DNA of 64,000 bases from positions 1 through 64,000 of the forward strand of contig NZ_QPJK01000005.1 in the NCBI RefSeq assembly GCF_003337555.1, given 5' to 3'. This document shows, one piece after another, positions 33,803-42,916 of this stretch; position 1 is the stretch's first letter; each line of letters starts with the position of its first letter. The notes below the pieces were generated by a model, which was not told the DNA's origin, did no database searches, and saw only the letters and a program-made list of their open reading frames with translations. Made by a program: the position numbers and the translations under genes. Origin of the DNA: Pseudorhodoferax soli. GTDB lineage: Bacteria; Pseudomonadota; Gammaproteobacteria; Burkholderiales; Burkholderiaceae_C.

Positions 33803-34807
33803 ATGACCCGTTCCCGCCTGACCAAGACCTCCACGCGCAAGCAGTTCCTCGCCACGCTGGCGCTGCTGGCCACCAGCCTCGCCGCCCCGGCCTTCGCCCA
33901 GGGCGACTACCCGAACAAGCCGATCAAGCTGGTGGTGCCGTTCTCGCCGGGTGGCAACACCGATGTGATCGCGCGCATGCTGGCGCAGGGCCTGGCCGAG
34001 CAGCTGGGCCAGCCGGTGATCGTGGAGAACCTGGCCGGTGCCAACGGTTCCATCGGCGCCAGCCGCGTGACGAGCGCGCCCAACGACGGCTACACGCTGC
34101 TCTTCGGCACGGCCGGCACCCAAGCCATCAACCAGAGCCTGTACCGCAACCTGGGCGAGAAGAACCTGGGCGACTACGCCTACATCGCGCTCGTGACCAG
34201 CATCCCCAACGTGCTGGTGGTCAACGAGAGCAAGACGCCCGTGCGCACCGTGGCCGAGTTCGTCGCTGCCGAGCGCAAGCGCGGCGCGGGCCTGAGCTAC
34301 GGCTCCCCGGGCACGGGCTCGACCGTGCACCTGTCCGGCGAGTTGTTCAAGACCGCCACCAAGCTGGACCTGCTGCATGTGCCCTACAAGGGCAGCGCGC
34401 CGGCGCTGACCGACCTCATGGGCGGGCAGATCGACTTCATCTTCGAGAACGTCACGCCGGCCTTGCCGTTCGTGCAGTCGGGCAAGCTGCGCGCGCTGGC
34501 GGTGACCTCGGCCGAGCGCCTGCCGGCCCTGCCGAACGTGCCCACGATGAGGGAGAGCGGCTACCCCGACTTCGTGACTGCGACCTGGAACGGCGTGCTG
34601 GCGCCCAAGGGCACGGCACCTGCCATCGTCCAGCGGCTGCAGGACGCCACGCTCAAGGTGGCCGGCAGCGCCGACTTCAAGACCCGCGTGACGGCGCTGG
34701 GCGGCGAGGTGCGCCTGCTCGAGTCCGCCGCGTTCCGCGACTTCACGCGCACCGAGTACCAGCACTGGGGCGCCATCATCAAGAACGCCGGCGTGACGGT
34801 GCAATGA
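33803..34807 (+). CDS. Tripartite tricarboxylate transporter substrate-binding protein (Bug family)
   Basis: A periplasmic binding protein of 334 residues. The signal peptide is STRKQFLATLALLATSLAAPAFA (cleavage near residue 32), preceding GDYPNKPIKLVVPFSPGGNTDVIARMLA, the standard Bug start. Further family segments are GQPVIVENLAGANGSIGA, GYTLLFGTAGTQAIN and LLHVPYKGSAPALTDLMGGQIDFIFEN. Bug proteins bind carboxylates or aromatic acids. No TctA/TctB membrane genes are adjacent, as is common for this expanded family. Coupling by ATGA to a GlcD-type dehydrogenase and then HglS suggests a C5-C6 keto- or hydroxy-dicarboxylate ligand (inference). Confidence 0.92.
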   Translation: MTRSRLTKTSTRKQFLATLALLATSLAAPAFAQGDYPNKPIKLVVPFSPGGNTDVIARMLAQGLAEQLGQPVIVENLAGANGSIGASRVTSAPNDGYTLLFGTAGTQAINQSLYRNLGEKNLGDYAYIALVTSIPNVLVVNESKTPVRTVAEFVAAERKRGAGLSYGSPGTGSTVHLSGELFKTATKLDLLHVPYKGSAPALTDLMGGQIDFIFENVTPALPFVQSGKLRALAVTSAERLPALPNVPTMRESGYPDFVTATWNGVLAPKGTAPAIVQRLQDATLKVAGSADFKTRVTALGGEVRLLESAAFRDFTRTEYQHWGAIIKNAGVTVQ

Positions 34808-36222
34808 GCAGTGTGATCGAGACACTGGCCGGCATCGTCGGCGCGGCCCATGTGCTGCGCGGCGAGGACGCATCGGGCTACGAGCAGGACTGGCGCCGGC
34901 GCGCCCAGGGCCGCGCGCTCTGCGTGGTGCGCCCCGGCTCCACGCAGGAGGTTGCGGCCGTGGTGCAGGCCTGTGCGGCCGCGCGCGTGGCCATCGTGCC
35001 GCAGGGCGGCAACACCGGCCTGGTGGCCGGCTCCGTGCCCGACGGCACGAGCACGCAGGTGGTGCTGAGCCTGCGCCGCATGGCGGCCGTGCGCGCCGTC
35101 GATCCGCACAACATGACCATCACGGTGGAGGCCGGCTGCATCCTGCAGACGCTGCAGGAGACGGCGGATGCGGCGGGCTTCCTGTTCCCGCTGAGCCTGG
35201 GCGCCGAGGGCAGCTGCACCATCGGCGGCAACCTGGCCACCAATGCCGGCGGCACCCAGGTGGTGCGCTACGGCAATGCGCGCGAGCTGTGCCTGGGCGT
35301 GGAGGTCGTCACGGCCCAGGGGCAGGTGTGGGACGGCCTGGCGGGCCTGCGCAAGGACAACACCGGCTACGACCTGCGCGACCTCATCGTCGGCAGCGAG
35401 GGCACGCTGGGCATCATCACGGCCGCCACGCTGCGGCTATACCCCAAGCCGGCCGCGCAGCTGACGGCCTGGGCGGCCGTGCCTTCGCTGGAGGACGCCA
35501 ACCGCCTGCTGGGCCTGGCGCACCAGCAGCTGGCGGCCGGGCTCACGGGCTTCGAACTCATGAACCAGTTCGCGCTGGGCCTGGTGGACCGGCACTACCC
35601 GCAGCTGCGCGTGCCGATGTGGCGCGAGCAGCCCTGGTGCGTGCTGCTGGAAATCTCCGACCATGAATCGGAAGCGCATGCGCGCGGCCTGTTCGAGCGG
35701 CTGCTGGAAACCGCGTTCGAGCAGGGCATCGTGGCCGACGCCATCGTCGCCGAGAGCATCAAGCAGGCGCACGACCTCTGGCATATCCGCGAGAGCATCA
35801 CGCTGGCCCAGGTCGAGGAGGGCTTCAACATCAAGCACGACATCTCGATCCCGGTCTCGCGCATTCCGGACTTCGTGCGGGCGGCGGATGCCGCGCTCAC
35901 CCAGGCGGTGCCGGGCGTGCGCTTCGTCAACTTCGGCCACCTGGGCGACGGCAACCTGCACTACAACATCCAGGCCCCGGCCGAGGGCGATTCCAGGGCC
36001 TTCGTGCAGCAGCACGAGGAGCAGATCACGGGCATCGTCTACGACACCGTCAGCGCCTTCGGCGGCTCGATCTCGGCCGAGCACGGCATCGGCGAGCTCA
36101 AGCGCCACAAGCTGCCGCTGCACAAGTCGCCCGTGGCGCTGGACCTCATGCGCGCGGTCAAGACCGCCTTCGATCCGCTGGACATCCTGAACCCGGGCCG
36201 TGTGCTGGCACCGCAGGGCTGA
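34804..36222 (+). CDS. FAD-binding GlcD/D-2-hydroxyglutarate dehydrogenase-type oxidoreductase
   Basis: 472 residues of the VAO/PCMH flavoprotein family (GlcD, D-lactate and D-2-hydroxyglutarate dehydrogenases). The FAD-binding half has VVRPGSTQEVAAVVQACAAARVAIVPQGGNTGLVAGSVPDG and EGSCTIGGNLATNAGGTQVVRYGNARELCLGVEVV, then KDNTGYDLRDLIVGSEGTLGIITAATLRLYP. The C-terminal half has FGHLGDGNLHYNI and SAEHGIGELKRHKLP. The start overlaps the Bug stop (ATGA) and HglS follows after 35 bases. Since HglS makes D-2-hydroxyglutarate, oxidation of this to 2-oxoglutarate is the most economical assignment, though glycolate- or lactate-type activity is not excluded by sequence. Confidence 0.87.
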   Translation: MSSVIETLAGIVGAAHVLRGEDASGYEQDWRRRAQGRALCVVRPGSTQEVAAVVQACAAARVAIVPQGGNTGLVAGSVPDGTSTQVVLSLRRMAAVRAVDPHNMTITVEAGCILQTLQETADAAGFLFPLSLGAEGSCTIGGNLATNAGGTQVVRYGNARELCLGVEVVTAQGQVWDGLAGLRKDNTGYDLRDLIVGSEGTLGIITAATLRLYPKPAAQLTAWAAVPSLEDANRLLGLAHQQLAAGLTGFELMNQFALGLVDRHYPQLRVPMWREQPWCVLLEISDHESEAHARGLFERLLETAFEQGIVADAIVAESIKQAHDLWHIRESITLAQVEEGFNIKHDISIPVSRIPDFVRAADAALTQAVPGVRFVNFGHLGDGNLHYNIQAPAEGDSRAFVQQHEEQITGIVYDTVSAFGGSISAEHGIGELKRHKLPLHKSPVALDLMRAVKTAFDPLDILNPGRVLAPQG

Positions 36223-36257
36223 TCCGCAGACTTCCTCCATCTCCACGTTCCATCCCC

Positions 36258-37643
36258 ATGCCCACGTTTGCCAGTTCGGACCAGATCCGCGACCAGTTCT
36301 CCCGCGCCATGTCGGCCATGTACAAGACCGAGGTGCCGCAGTACGGCACCTTGCTCGACCTGGTCGCGGACATCAACCGCGCCACGCTTGCTGACGACGG
36401 CGCGCTGCGTGCCCAGCTCGAGACCGCCGACGAGCTGCGCCGCCTGGACGTGGAGCGCCATGGCGCGATCCGCCTGGGCACGGCCCGTGAGCTGGCCGAC
36501 ATGCGGCGCATCTTCCGCGTCATGGGCATGCACCCGGTGGGCTACTACGACCTCTCGGTGGCCGGGGTGCCCGTGCACGCCACGGCATTCCGCCCCGTGG
36601 ACGACGCGGCGCTGCGCACCAATCCGTTCCGCGTCTTCACCTCGCTGCTGCGCCTGGAACTGATCGCCGACCCGGCGCTGCGCGAGGAGGCCCAGGCCAT
36701 CCTGGCCCGGCGCGCGATCTTCACGCCGCGTGCTCTGGCACTGACGGCGCTGGCCGAAGAGGCCGGCGGCCTCACCAAGGCGCAGGCGGCCGAATTCGTG
36801 CAGGAGGTGACGCAGACCTTCCGCTGGCACAGCGAGGCCACCGTGAGCCACGCGCGCTACCGCCAGCTGCATGCGGCGCACCGCCTGGTGGCCGACGTGG
36901 TCTCGTTCAAGGGCCCGCACATCAACCACCTGACGCCGCGCACGCTGGACATCGACGCGGCCCAGGCCGAGATGCCGCGCCGCGGCATCGCCGCCAAGGA
37001 GGTGGTGGAAGGCCCGCCGCGCCGCAAGCACGCCATCCTGCTGCGCCAGACCAGCTTCAAGGCGCTGGAGGAACCCATCGTCTTCGCCGACGACGGCGCC
37101 GATGGCTCGCACTCGGCCCGCTTCGGCGAGATCGAGCAGCGCGGCATGGCGCTCACGCGGGCTGGCCGTGCGCTGTACGACGAGCTGCTGGCCGGTGTGC
37201 GCTCGATGCAGGGGGCGGGCAGCGCCTCGGCCGACTACAGCGAGCGCCTGGCCGCGGCCTTCCGCGATTTCCCGGACGATCTGGACCAACTGCTGGAGCG
37301 CGGCCTGGCCTTCTTCCGCTGGCGCGTGCTGGATGCCGACGGCCTGGCCCGCGTGGCCGCCAGCGGCGCCCCGTTCGACCTGCAGGCGCTGCGCGCAAAG
37401 GGCCTGGTGGCGGCCAGCCCCATCGTCTACGAAGACTTCCTGCCCGTCAGCGCGGCCGGCATCTTCCAGTCCAACCTGGGCGGGGCCGAGCAGAAGAGCT
37501 ACGCGGCCAACGCGGCGCAGGAGGCCTTCGAGGCCGCGCTGGGCGCCCCGGTGGCCGACGAGATCGCGCTGTACGCGCAGAGCCAGCAGGCCTCCATCGA
37601 CACCGTGCGCGCGCAGTACCAGGCGGCAGTGCTCAGCCGCTGA
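36258..37643 (+). CDS. hglS: 2-Oxoadipate dioxygenase/decarboxylase (HglS/YdcJ, DUF1338)
   Basis: An Fe(II) enzyme of the VOC-like DUF1338 family converting 2-oxoadipate to D-2-hydroxyglutarate and CO2 in lysine breakdown. It has 461 residues, the normal length. Candidate metal ligands and substrate residues by comparison with the family are His68 and Arg72 in ERHGAIRLG, the His in HINHLTPRTLDID, and the Glu in FGEIEQRGMALT. The ending QSNLGGAEQKSYAANAAQEAFEAALG is typical. It is the last gene of the operon with Bug and GlcD-type genes. Its final 11 bases overlap the convergent cyclase gene. Confidence 0.9.
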   Translation: MPTFASSDQIRDQFSRAMSAMYKTEVPQYGTLLDLVADINRATLADDGALRAQLETADELRRLDVERHGAIRLGTARELADMRRIFRVMGMHPVGYYDLSVAGVPVHATAFRPVDDAALRTNPFRVFTSLLRLELIADPALREEAQAILARRAIFTPRALALTALAEEAGGLTKAQAAEFVQEVTQTFRWHSEATVSHARYRQLHAAHRLVADVVSFKGPHINHLTPRTLDIDAAQAEMPRRGIAAKEVVEGPPRRKHAILLRQTSFKALEEPIVFADDGADGSHSARFGEIEQRGMALTRAGRALYDELLAGVRSMQGAGSASADYSERLAAAFRDFPDDLDQLLERGLAFFRWRVLDADGLARVAASGAPFDLQALRAKGLVAASPIVYEDFLPVSAAGIFQSNLGGAEQKSYAANAAQEAFEAALGAPVADEIALYAQSQQASIDTVRAQYQAAVLSR

Positions 37644-39234
37644 CGGCGACCTGGTTGCGGCCCTTGCGCTTGGCCTCGTAGAGGGCAGCGTCGGCGGCCT
37701 TGAGCAACGCCGGCTCGGTGTCCTGCTGCCCGGGCACCATGGCCGCCACGCCCAGGCTGATGGTGACCTTGCCGGCCACCACGGCCGCGTGCGGGATGTC
37801 CATTGCGGCCACGGCGGTGCGCGCCGCTTCGGCCACCATGGTGGCGCCCAGCAGATCGGTCTGCGGCAGCAGCAGCACCATTTCCTCGCCGCCGTAGCGC
37901 GCGACGAAGTCCTCGGGCCGCTGCACCGTGGCACGCAGCGCCGCTGCCACGCGGCGCAGGCACTCGTCGCCTTCCACGTGGCCGTAAAGGTCGTTGTATT
38001 TCTTGAAGTCGTCGACATCGACCATGACCACGGCCAGCGTGCCGCCGTCGCGCTGGGCCTGGCGGAACACGCGCGCGAAGCGCCTGTCGAAGTAGCGCCG
38101 GTTGGGCAGGCGGGTCATGTCGTCGATGCGGGCAAGCGCCGCCAACTGCTCGTTGGCCTGCGTCAGCGCATCGCGTGCATCGCGCAGGCCGGCTTCGGCC
38201 TGCTGGCGTTGTGCCATGGTGCGGCGCGTGTAGGCGCCGGCGCGCTGCAGCAGCAGGCACAGGAATGCGACCCAGACCGTCTGCAGCGTCGAGTTGATGC
38301 GCCAGTTGGCCAGCACCTGGCTTTTGCTGGCCGCCACCGTGACCTGCAGCGGATAGTTGCGCGCATGCTCGAAGCTGATCAACCGCACCACGCCGTCCAG
38401 CGGCGAGCGCGCATCGACCGTGCCGGAGCGGTGCGTCGCCAGGAAGGTGGTGACGTCCGAGGGCGGCAGCGGCTTGCCGATGTCGGCATCGATGGAGGGG
38501 TTGCGCGCCACCATGCGGCCCGCCGCGGTCAGCAGGATCGCGCCTTCGCCGACGTCGAAGCGCTCCAGCACACCGCGCAGGTGCGGCACGCTCAGCGTGG
38601 CCAGTGCCACGCCGGCGAACTCGCCGTCGATGCCGTTGAGCCGGCGCGAGACGGGCACGATCCACTCGCCTGACGAGCGGCTCAGGATCGGCGGGCTGAC
38701 CAAGGTCGACGCGCTCGGGTTGTGCTGGTGGTGGATGAAGTAGGCGCGGTCGGCGTTGCTCCAGGCCGGGTCCCATTGCGGCACCGATGTGGCGACCCAG
38801 GCGCCGCGCGCGTTGTAGACGAACAAGCCCTTGATCTGCTCCGTGCGGGCCACGTGGTTGACGAGCAGCGGCTGCATCGGCTCGAGGGCGGCCGGCGAGA
38901 GATCCGTGCGCTCGAGCTCGTAGACCAGGCCGTCCAGGATGTGGTCGGCCTCGGAGACCGCTGCTTCCATGCGCTCGGTCACGGCCCGCGCGAGGTTGGT
39001 GCTGGCCAGTTGCGCCTGGGCGATGGCATGGGCGCGCGCATCGATGATGAGCCAGACGTTGGTAGCCAGCAGCGCCAGGCAGACGAAGACCACCAGCCAG
39101 CGCGCACGCCGGATGGGGTCGCGTGCCGGTGCGGGGGCGTCCGGCGGCTGGCCCAGCGGGGCAAGGTCGCTGAAGCCCGATGGCGGGCCCGCGCGGACTT
39201 GCGATGGTGGATGAGCGCCTGGTGGGGTGGACAT
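37633..39234 (-). CDS. Diguanylate cyclase with periplasmic Cache-type sensor
   Basis: 533 residues. A membrane helix (about 46-66) is followed by a dCache-like periplasmic domain (about 70-330; NVARAVTERMEA-type helix, KGLFVYNARGAWVATS, DRAYFIHHQHNP, GEFAGVALATLSV) and a second helix (about 325-340). A short coiled coil leads to a GGDEF domain: DDMTRLPNRRYFDRRF, VDVDDFKKYNDLYGHVEGDECL, and the active-site RYGGEEMV (about 446-453). The product-inhibition I-site RxxD is present as RPED exactly five residues before. It should synthesise c-di-GMP in response to a small periplasmic ligand and, with the HD-GYP gene at 7702, it represents both sides of c-di-GMP turnover. Confidence 0.92.
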   Translation of the reverse strand: MSTPPGAHPPSQVRAGPPSGFSDLAPLGQPPDAPAPARDPIRRARWLVVFVCLALLATNVWLIIDARAHAIAQAQLASTNLARAVTERMEAAVSEADHILDGLVYELERTDLSPAALEPMQPLLVNHVARTEQIKGLFVYNARGAWVATSVPQWDPAWSNADRAYFIHHQHNPSASTLVSPPILSRSSGEWIVPVSRRLNGIDGEFAGVALATLSVPHLRGVLERFDVGEGAILLTAAGRMVARNPSIDADIGKPLPPSDVTTFLATHRSGTVDARSPLDGVVRLISFEHARNYPLQVTVAASKSQVLANWRINSTLQTVWVAFLCLLLQRAGAYTRRTMAQRQQAEAGLRDARDALTQANEQLAALARIDDMTRLPNRRYFDRRFARVFRQAQRDGGTLAVVMVDVDDFKKYNDLYGHVEGDECLRRVAAALRATVQRPEDFVARYGGEEMVLLLPQTDLLGATMVAEAARTAVAAMDIPHAAVVAGKVTISLGVAAMVPGQQDTEPALLKAADAALYEAKRKGRNQVAVSG

Positions 39235-39519
39235 GTCCGGTGCTGCGCAGAGGAGGCACCATTGACCGAAGCCGCAGGAGTTGCCGCCGGGGTCGGAATT
39301 CGCTCGCTCAGCGCGCGCTGGTTTGCATGTTAGCGCACAGAAAATGTAGCAAGTGAACGGGGGGAGTTGTGGGCCGCCTGCGTGCAGGGCTTTGCGTGCG
39401 CCGTTCGTCTTGCGAACAGCACCACCTGTTCATGGATTCTCTTGTTCGTCAAGGTGAGCAGATAAGTTCGTGGAATAGTTGGCGTTCGTTCAGAAGGCGC
39501 AACCAGATACTGCGCCCCC

Positions 39520-39879
39520 ATGGAAATCGCGCCCGGAATCATGGCGGTCATCGCCCGCAGCAGCCACGAAGCCAATGTGGGGGTGGTTGTGCACGTGGTG
39601 CGCCGCTACCAGGTGCAGGCGGCACTGCCGCCGGGGCGGGCATCGGGCTGGTGGTTGATCACCTCGCGCACGCCGCTGATCGCCTTCACTGCCGACCTGC
39701 CCGAATGTGCCCTGTGGTCGCCCGACGGGAAGGAACTGCTGGCGCACAACGACGACCTGCTGGCCCTGCGTGGCCACGACGGCGAGCCCATGCGCTGGCG
39801 CCGGGCCCGGATCAGCGACAACGATCCGTCCAAGCTCCGCAAGGCTGCCCCGCGCGGCGGCCCCAGGCTCGGGCGCTAG
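39520..39879 (+). CDS. Hypothetical protein
   Basis: 119 residues, soluble, not assigned to a family: MEIAPGIMAVIARSSHEANVGVVVHVVRRY, then WWLITSRTPLIAFTADLPECALWSPDGKELL and a basic tail (SKLRKAAPRGGPRLGR). The AVIARSSHEANVG segment and the short length suggest a small beta-barrel protein, but no function is proposed. No clear Shine-Dalgarno was seen; codon use is like the neighbours. It converges with a second small hypothetical gene 42 bases downstream. Confidence 0.55.
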   Translation: MEIAPGIMAVIARSSHEANVGVVVHVVRRYQVQAALPPGRASGWWLITSRTPLIAFTADLPECALWSPDGKELLAHNDDLLALRGHDGEPMRWRRARISDNDPSKLRKAAPRGGPRLGR

Positions 39880-39921
39880 CCTGGCCCGTGCGGGTGCCGC
39901 GCTGGGGTGCGCGGCGCCGCT

Positions 39922-40239
39922 TCATGCCTGCAAGGGGTCGTAGCGGGAAACCACCCACGGCCGTCCGGAAGATTCCTTGGGTTCCCTGTGTCCTTCGGCC
40001 TCGGCCTGCGCGCTGGCGAGCTCGGCCAGCGGGGCCAGCACGGGGGCGAGGGCGTCGACCTCCTCGAAGGCCTTCACCGCCAGCAGCAGAAAGGCCGGTG
40101 TCAGGCGGCCCGCATCGTGCAGCTGGATCAGATGGGCGATCAGGTCGAAGGCCAGGTCGTCCAGTTCGGCCGGCACGGCGATGGTGCCGAGCAGGCTTTG
40201 ACAACGTTCGAGGCGGGCGCGGATGTCGGGACTCTGCAT
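39922..40239 (-). CDS. Hypothetical helical protein
   Basis: 105 residues from ATG 40239: MQSPDIRARLERCQSLLGTIAVPAELDDLAFDLIAHLIQLHDAGRLTPAFLLLAVKAFEEVDALAPVLAPLAELAS. It is predicted to be mostly helical with a Gly/Ser tail, and no family is recognised. It is followed on the same strand by nothing within the small gap to the previous gene; the peptide-binding protein gene lies 152 bases upstream on the same strand, and shared transcription is possible but weakly supported. Confidence 0.55.
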   Translation of the reverse strand: MQSPDIRARLERCQSLLGTIAVPAELDDLAFDLIAHLIQLHDAGRLTPAFLLLAVKAFEEVDALAPVLAPLAELASAQAEAEGHREPKESSGRPWVVSRYDPLQA

Positions 40240-40391
40240 GTGGCCAGTGAATGTATGCGCCTGTGCGCCGGCGGGTCTGGCGCGGGCCCGCCTGCGGTCG
40301 CCCCGGTGCCACCGTTGGGCGTGGCGCCCCGGGCGCAACCGGGCCGGCCGGTGCCACAAGCCCATGGGAAGCCTCCAGGAGGCAGGGCCCT

Positions 40392-41963
40392 TCAGCGCAG
40401 CCGCACCCAGCGCAGCTCGATGGTGTCGCTGGGCCACTGCACCGCCTGCACGTTCTTCGCCAGCGCCCAGGTCAGCGTGCGCCGGTAGAGCGGCACCAGC
40501 GGCAACTCCTCGTGCACCAGCCGCAGCACGGTGGTCACGAGCGCGCGGCGGCGCGTCGGGTCGGTCTCCACGCGGATCTGGTCGATCAGCGCGTCGAGCC
40601 GCGGATTGCTGTAGCGGCCGGCGTTGAAGCTGCCCAGGCCACTCGGGTCGTGGCTGCGCAGCAGGGCGTTCAGCGACAGGTAGGGGTCCATGCCGGGCGT
40701 CCAGCCGAATTCCATGAAGCTGCCCTGGCCCTGGCTCAGCTTGGGAAAGAACACGGTGGAGACGCTGGTGCGCAGCCGGGTCCGGATGCCCACCTGCGTG
40801 AGCATCGCCGCCATGGCCTGGCAGACGTTTTCGCGCCAGGCCACGTTGACGCAGTCCAGCGTGACCGAGAACCCGTCGGGATAGCCGGCCTCGGCCAGCC
40901 GCTGGCGCGCCAGTGCCGGGTCGTAGGGCAGGCGCCGGTCCAGTTCGGCCGGCGAGCCGTCCAGCAGCGGCGACAGGAAGGCGCCGGTGGCCTGGGCCTG
41001 GCCGCGCAGCACCTTGTCGACGATCAGCGGCATGTTCAGCGCGTGGTAGACGGCCTGGCGCACGCGCAGGTCCTTGAAGGGGTTGCGGCCCTTGACATCG
41101 CTGTCCTGCAATTCGTCGCGCGACTGGTCGAAGGCGAGGTACTGCTGGCCCAGGTCCGCGGTGCTGAGCAGGTTCAGGCGGGCGTCGCTGCGCAGCCGGG
41201 CGATGTCCTGGTAGGGTGGGTCGAGCACGGCATCCACCTCGCCCGAGGACAGCGCTGCCAGGCGCGTGGCGTCGGACTTGATCACCACGAACTGCGCCTG
41301 CTCCACGTTGCCGCTGCGGCGGTCCTGCCAGCCCCAATGGCCGGCAAAGCGCTCCAGCGTCGTGCGCGCATCGGGCTCGTAGCGCAAGAGGCGGAAGGGC
41401 CCTGTGCCGTTGGCATTGCGCACGGCGAAGGTTTCCTGCCTGGCGTTGAAGTCCTGCGCGGCCACCACGCCGCGCTGCTCGCACCACGCCTTGTTCATCA
41501 TGGCCACGCCGAAGAGCTTCTCGGGCAGCAAGGCGTCGGGTGCGTCGAGTTCGATCTCGATGGCCAGCGGGTCCAGCACGCGCACGGCGCGCACCCCGCG
41601 CAACTGGAAGCTGCGCAGCGAAGGCGGCGCCATCGCACGCTCCAGCGAGAACTTGGCATCGATGGCCGTGAACGCGGCGCCATCATGGAAGCGCACGCCC
41701 GGCCGCAACCGGAACTGCCAGCGCGTGGAGGCGGTGGCCTGCCAGGACAGCGCCAGTGCAGGCTCCAGCCGGTAGTGCTCGTCGCGGTGGACCAGCGCGT
41801 CGTAGATCTGGGTGCTCACCCGCGCGTGGTACAGCAGCGCCAGCGCGTGCGGGTCCATGGTTTGCGGATCGAAGGCCGAAGCCACGCGCAGCGTCGCCGC
41901 CGGGGCGGGGCCCATGCACAGCAGCACGCACAGGGCCAGCTGCCAGGTGCGCAGCCGCTGCAT
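40392..41963 (-). CDS. Solitary ABC substrate-binding protein, family 5 (peptide type)
   Basis: 523 residues from ATG 41963, which gives a clear signal peptide (MQRLRTWQLALCVLLCMGPAPA, cleavage near 23). Family 5 marks are ASAFDPQTMDPHALALLYHARVSTQIYDALVHRDEHYRLEPALALSW, FRLRPGVRFHDGAAFTAIDAKFSLERAM, VRQAVYHALNMPLIVDKVLRGQA and the C-terminal LVHEELPLVPLYRRTLTWALAKNV. No permease or ATPase gene is adjacent, so it must share a transporter encoded elsewhere. It is the last chromosomal gene before the element in tRNA-Arg. Confidence 0.88.
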   Translation of the reverse strand: MQRLRTWQLALCVLLCMGPAPAATLRVASAFDPQTMDPHALALLYHARVSTQIYDALVHRDEHYRLEPALALSWQATASTRWQFRLRPGVRFHDGAAFTAIDAKFSLERAMAPPSLRSFQLRGVRAVRVLDPLAIEIELDAPDALLPEKLFGVAMMNKAWCEQRGVVAAQDFNARQETFAVRNANGTGPFRLLRYEPDARTTLERFAGHWGWQDRRSGNVEQAQFVVIKSDATRLAALSSGEVDAVLDPPYQDIARLRSDARLNLLSTADLGQQYLAFDQSRDELQDSDVKGRNPFKDLRVRQAVYHALNMPLIVDKVLRGQAQATGAFLSPLLDGSPAELDRRLPYDPALARQRLAEAGYPDGFSVTLDCVNVAWRENVCQAMAAMLTQVGIRTRLRTSVSTVFFPKLSQGQGSFMEFGWTPGMDPYLSLNALLRSHDPSGLGSFNAGRYSNPRLDALIDQIRVETDPTRRRALVTTVLRLVHEELPLVPLYRRTLTWALAKNVQAVQWPSDTIELRWVRLR

Positions 41964-42111
41964 CCCCGGTCCGTCCCGGAACGTGCGGTGGGCGCCTTGG
42001 AACGGCAAGAGCATGCCGACGTGGTGTTGGAACCGTGTGGGGGCCACGCCAGACACCCGTCCGACGCCTTGCCGGAGACCTTGCAAGTGCATGTTGTAGA
42101 GGCCTGTTTGG

Positions 42112-42137
42112 TGGCCTGCCCGGAGGGGATCGAACCC
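42112..42137 (-). repeat. attL: duplicated 3' end of tRNA-Arg(TCT)
   Basis: 26 bases identical to 58652-58677, starting exactly at the encoded CCA end of tRNA-Arg (core tggcctgcccggaggggatc and the six bases cgaacc c after it). The bases on each side differ, so this is the left junction left behind by site-specific integration. Confidence 0.92.
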
Positions 42138-42173
42138 GGTCCCGGGCGCCTCTCTACAGAGGAAGAGTTGCCG

Positions 42174-42183
42174 TGTATCAGCG
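42174..42183 (+). promoter_or_regulatory. Candidate integrase arm-type site TGTATCAGCG (left end)
   Basis: An exact match, in opposite orientation, to 58582-58591 beside the integrase gene. It lies 37 bases inside attL. Short arm sites repeated at both element ends are typical of tyrosine integrases. Confidence 0.5.
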
Positions 42184-42245
42184 CTGGGATGCGTCAAAAG
42201 TGACACACCGGCAACGATCATAGCGCGACGCACGAAGCGCGGATA

Positions 42246-42872
42246 TCACGCATCCTCTGGAGCGCGATCAGAAGCCCGGGCCTTTGCTGCAAGTTCTTCC
42301 CTCGCACGTGCGAAGTCCGCCAAGTAAGCACGAACACCAAACTTTGCGCTGGTGTCCGATCCTCCGACCATGCCCGCGGCATCTACGCGCTCTATCAAGT
42401 CGACTTGCCCCTCGGGCCAACTGCTGAACGCGACTACGACTGCCGCTGATCGTGGCTCAATGCCGTTGCCAGAAAGTGGCCCATAGCGCCCTGGGCCTGC
42501 GTAGTAGTGAGGAAAGGCCAAAGTTTGATGGTTGAGCGCAAGATAGAACTGATGGCGCCAGAACTCAGCCTGCTCTGCATGCACAGTGCGGTATGTGTCC
42601 GTTTTGATCTGGGCTACCAAGTAATCGTGGCGAAGGAGATGGCGTGCGCAGGTCAGCCAGTTCAAGCGATCAGCAGGTGGAGGAATAGTTTTTCCCTCCT
42701 CCGTGAGGGCGTCGTATGCCCACTTGAGAGACATCCGCGCTTGGGCAGTCAGTTCTTTGTCTGCGTCACGCACACCATTTGCACGATAGGCCAAGTAAGC
42801 AAGAAAGGCGGATACCGGCGTACCCGCCGAAATCAGAACCTTCAACCACTCCATAATGATTTCGCAGGTCAT
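42246..42872 (-). CDS. Hypothetical membrane-anchored protein
   Basis: 208 residues, not assigned to a family. The N-terminus has one membrane segment (MEWLKVLISAGTPVSAFLAYLAYRANG); the rest is soluble with LKWAYDALTEEGKTIPPPADRLNWLTCARHLLRHDYLVAQIKTDTYRTVHAEQAEFWRHQFYLAL and a basic C-terminus (ARASDRAPEDA). The start could also be Met at 42854, six codons on. It is the leftmost cargo gene of the element and is read towards attL. Proteins with one helix plus a small cytoplasmic domain at element ends are often phage-exclusion factors, but nothing here proves it. Confidence 0.7.
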   Translation of the reverse strand: MTCEIIMEWLKVLISAGTPVSAFLAYLAYRANGVRDADKELTAQARMSLKWAYDALTEEGKTIPPPADRLNWLTCARHLLRHDYLVAQIKTDTYRTVHAEQAEFWRHQFYLALNHQTLAFPHYYAGPGRYGPLSGNGIEPRSAAVVVAFSSWPEGQVDLIERVDAAGMVGGSDTSAKFGVRAYLADFARAREELAAKARASDRAPEDA

Positions 42873-42916
42873 GGAACTCGAAAGTAGTTGGGGGGAAGGC
42901 GCCGAATGTATCCGCG

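Noticed and set aside
42121-42170. A second tRNA at the left end of the element
   Set aside because: Only the 26 bases shared with tRNA-Arg are tRNA-like; no anticodon arm or D arm follows, so it is the attL remnant.
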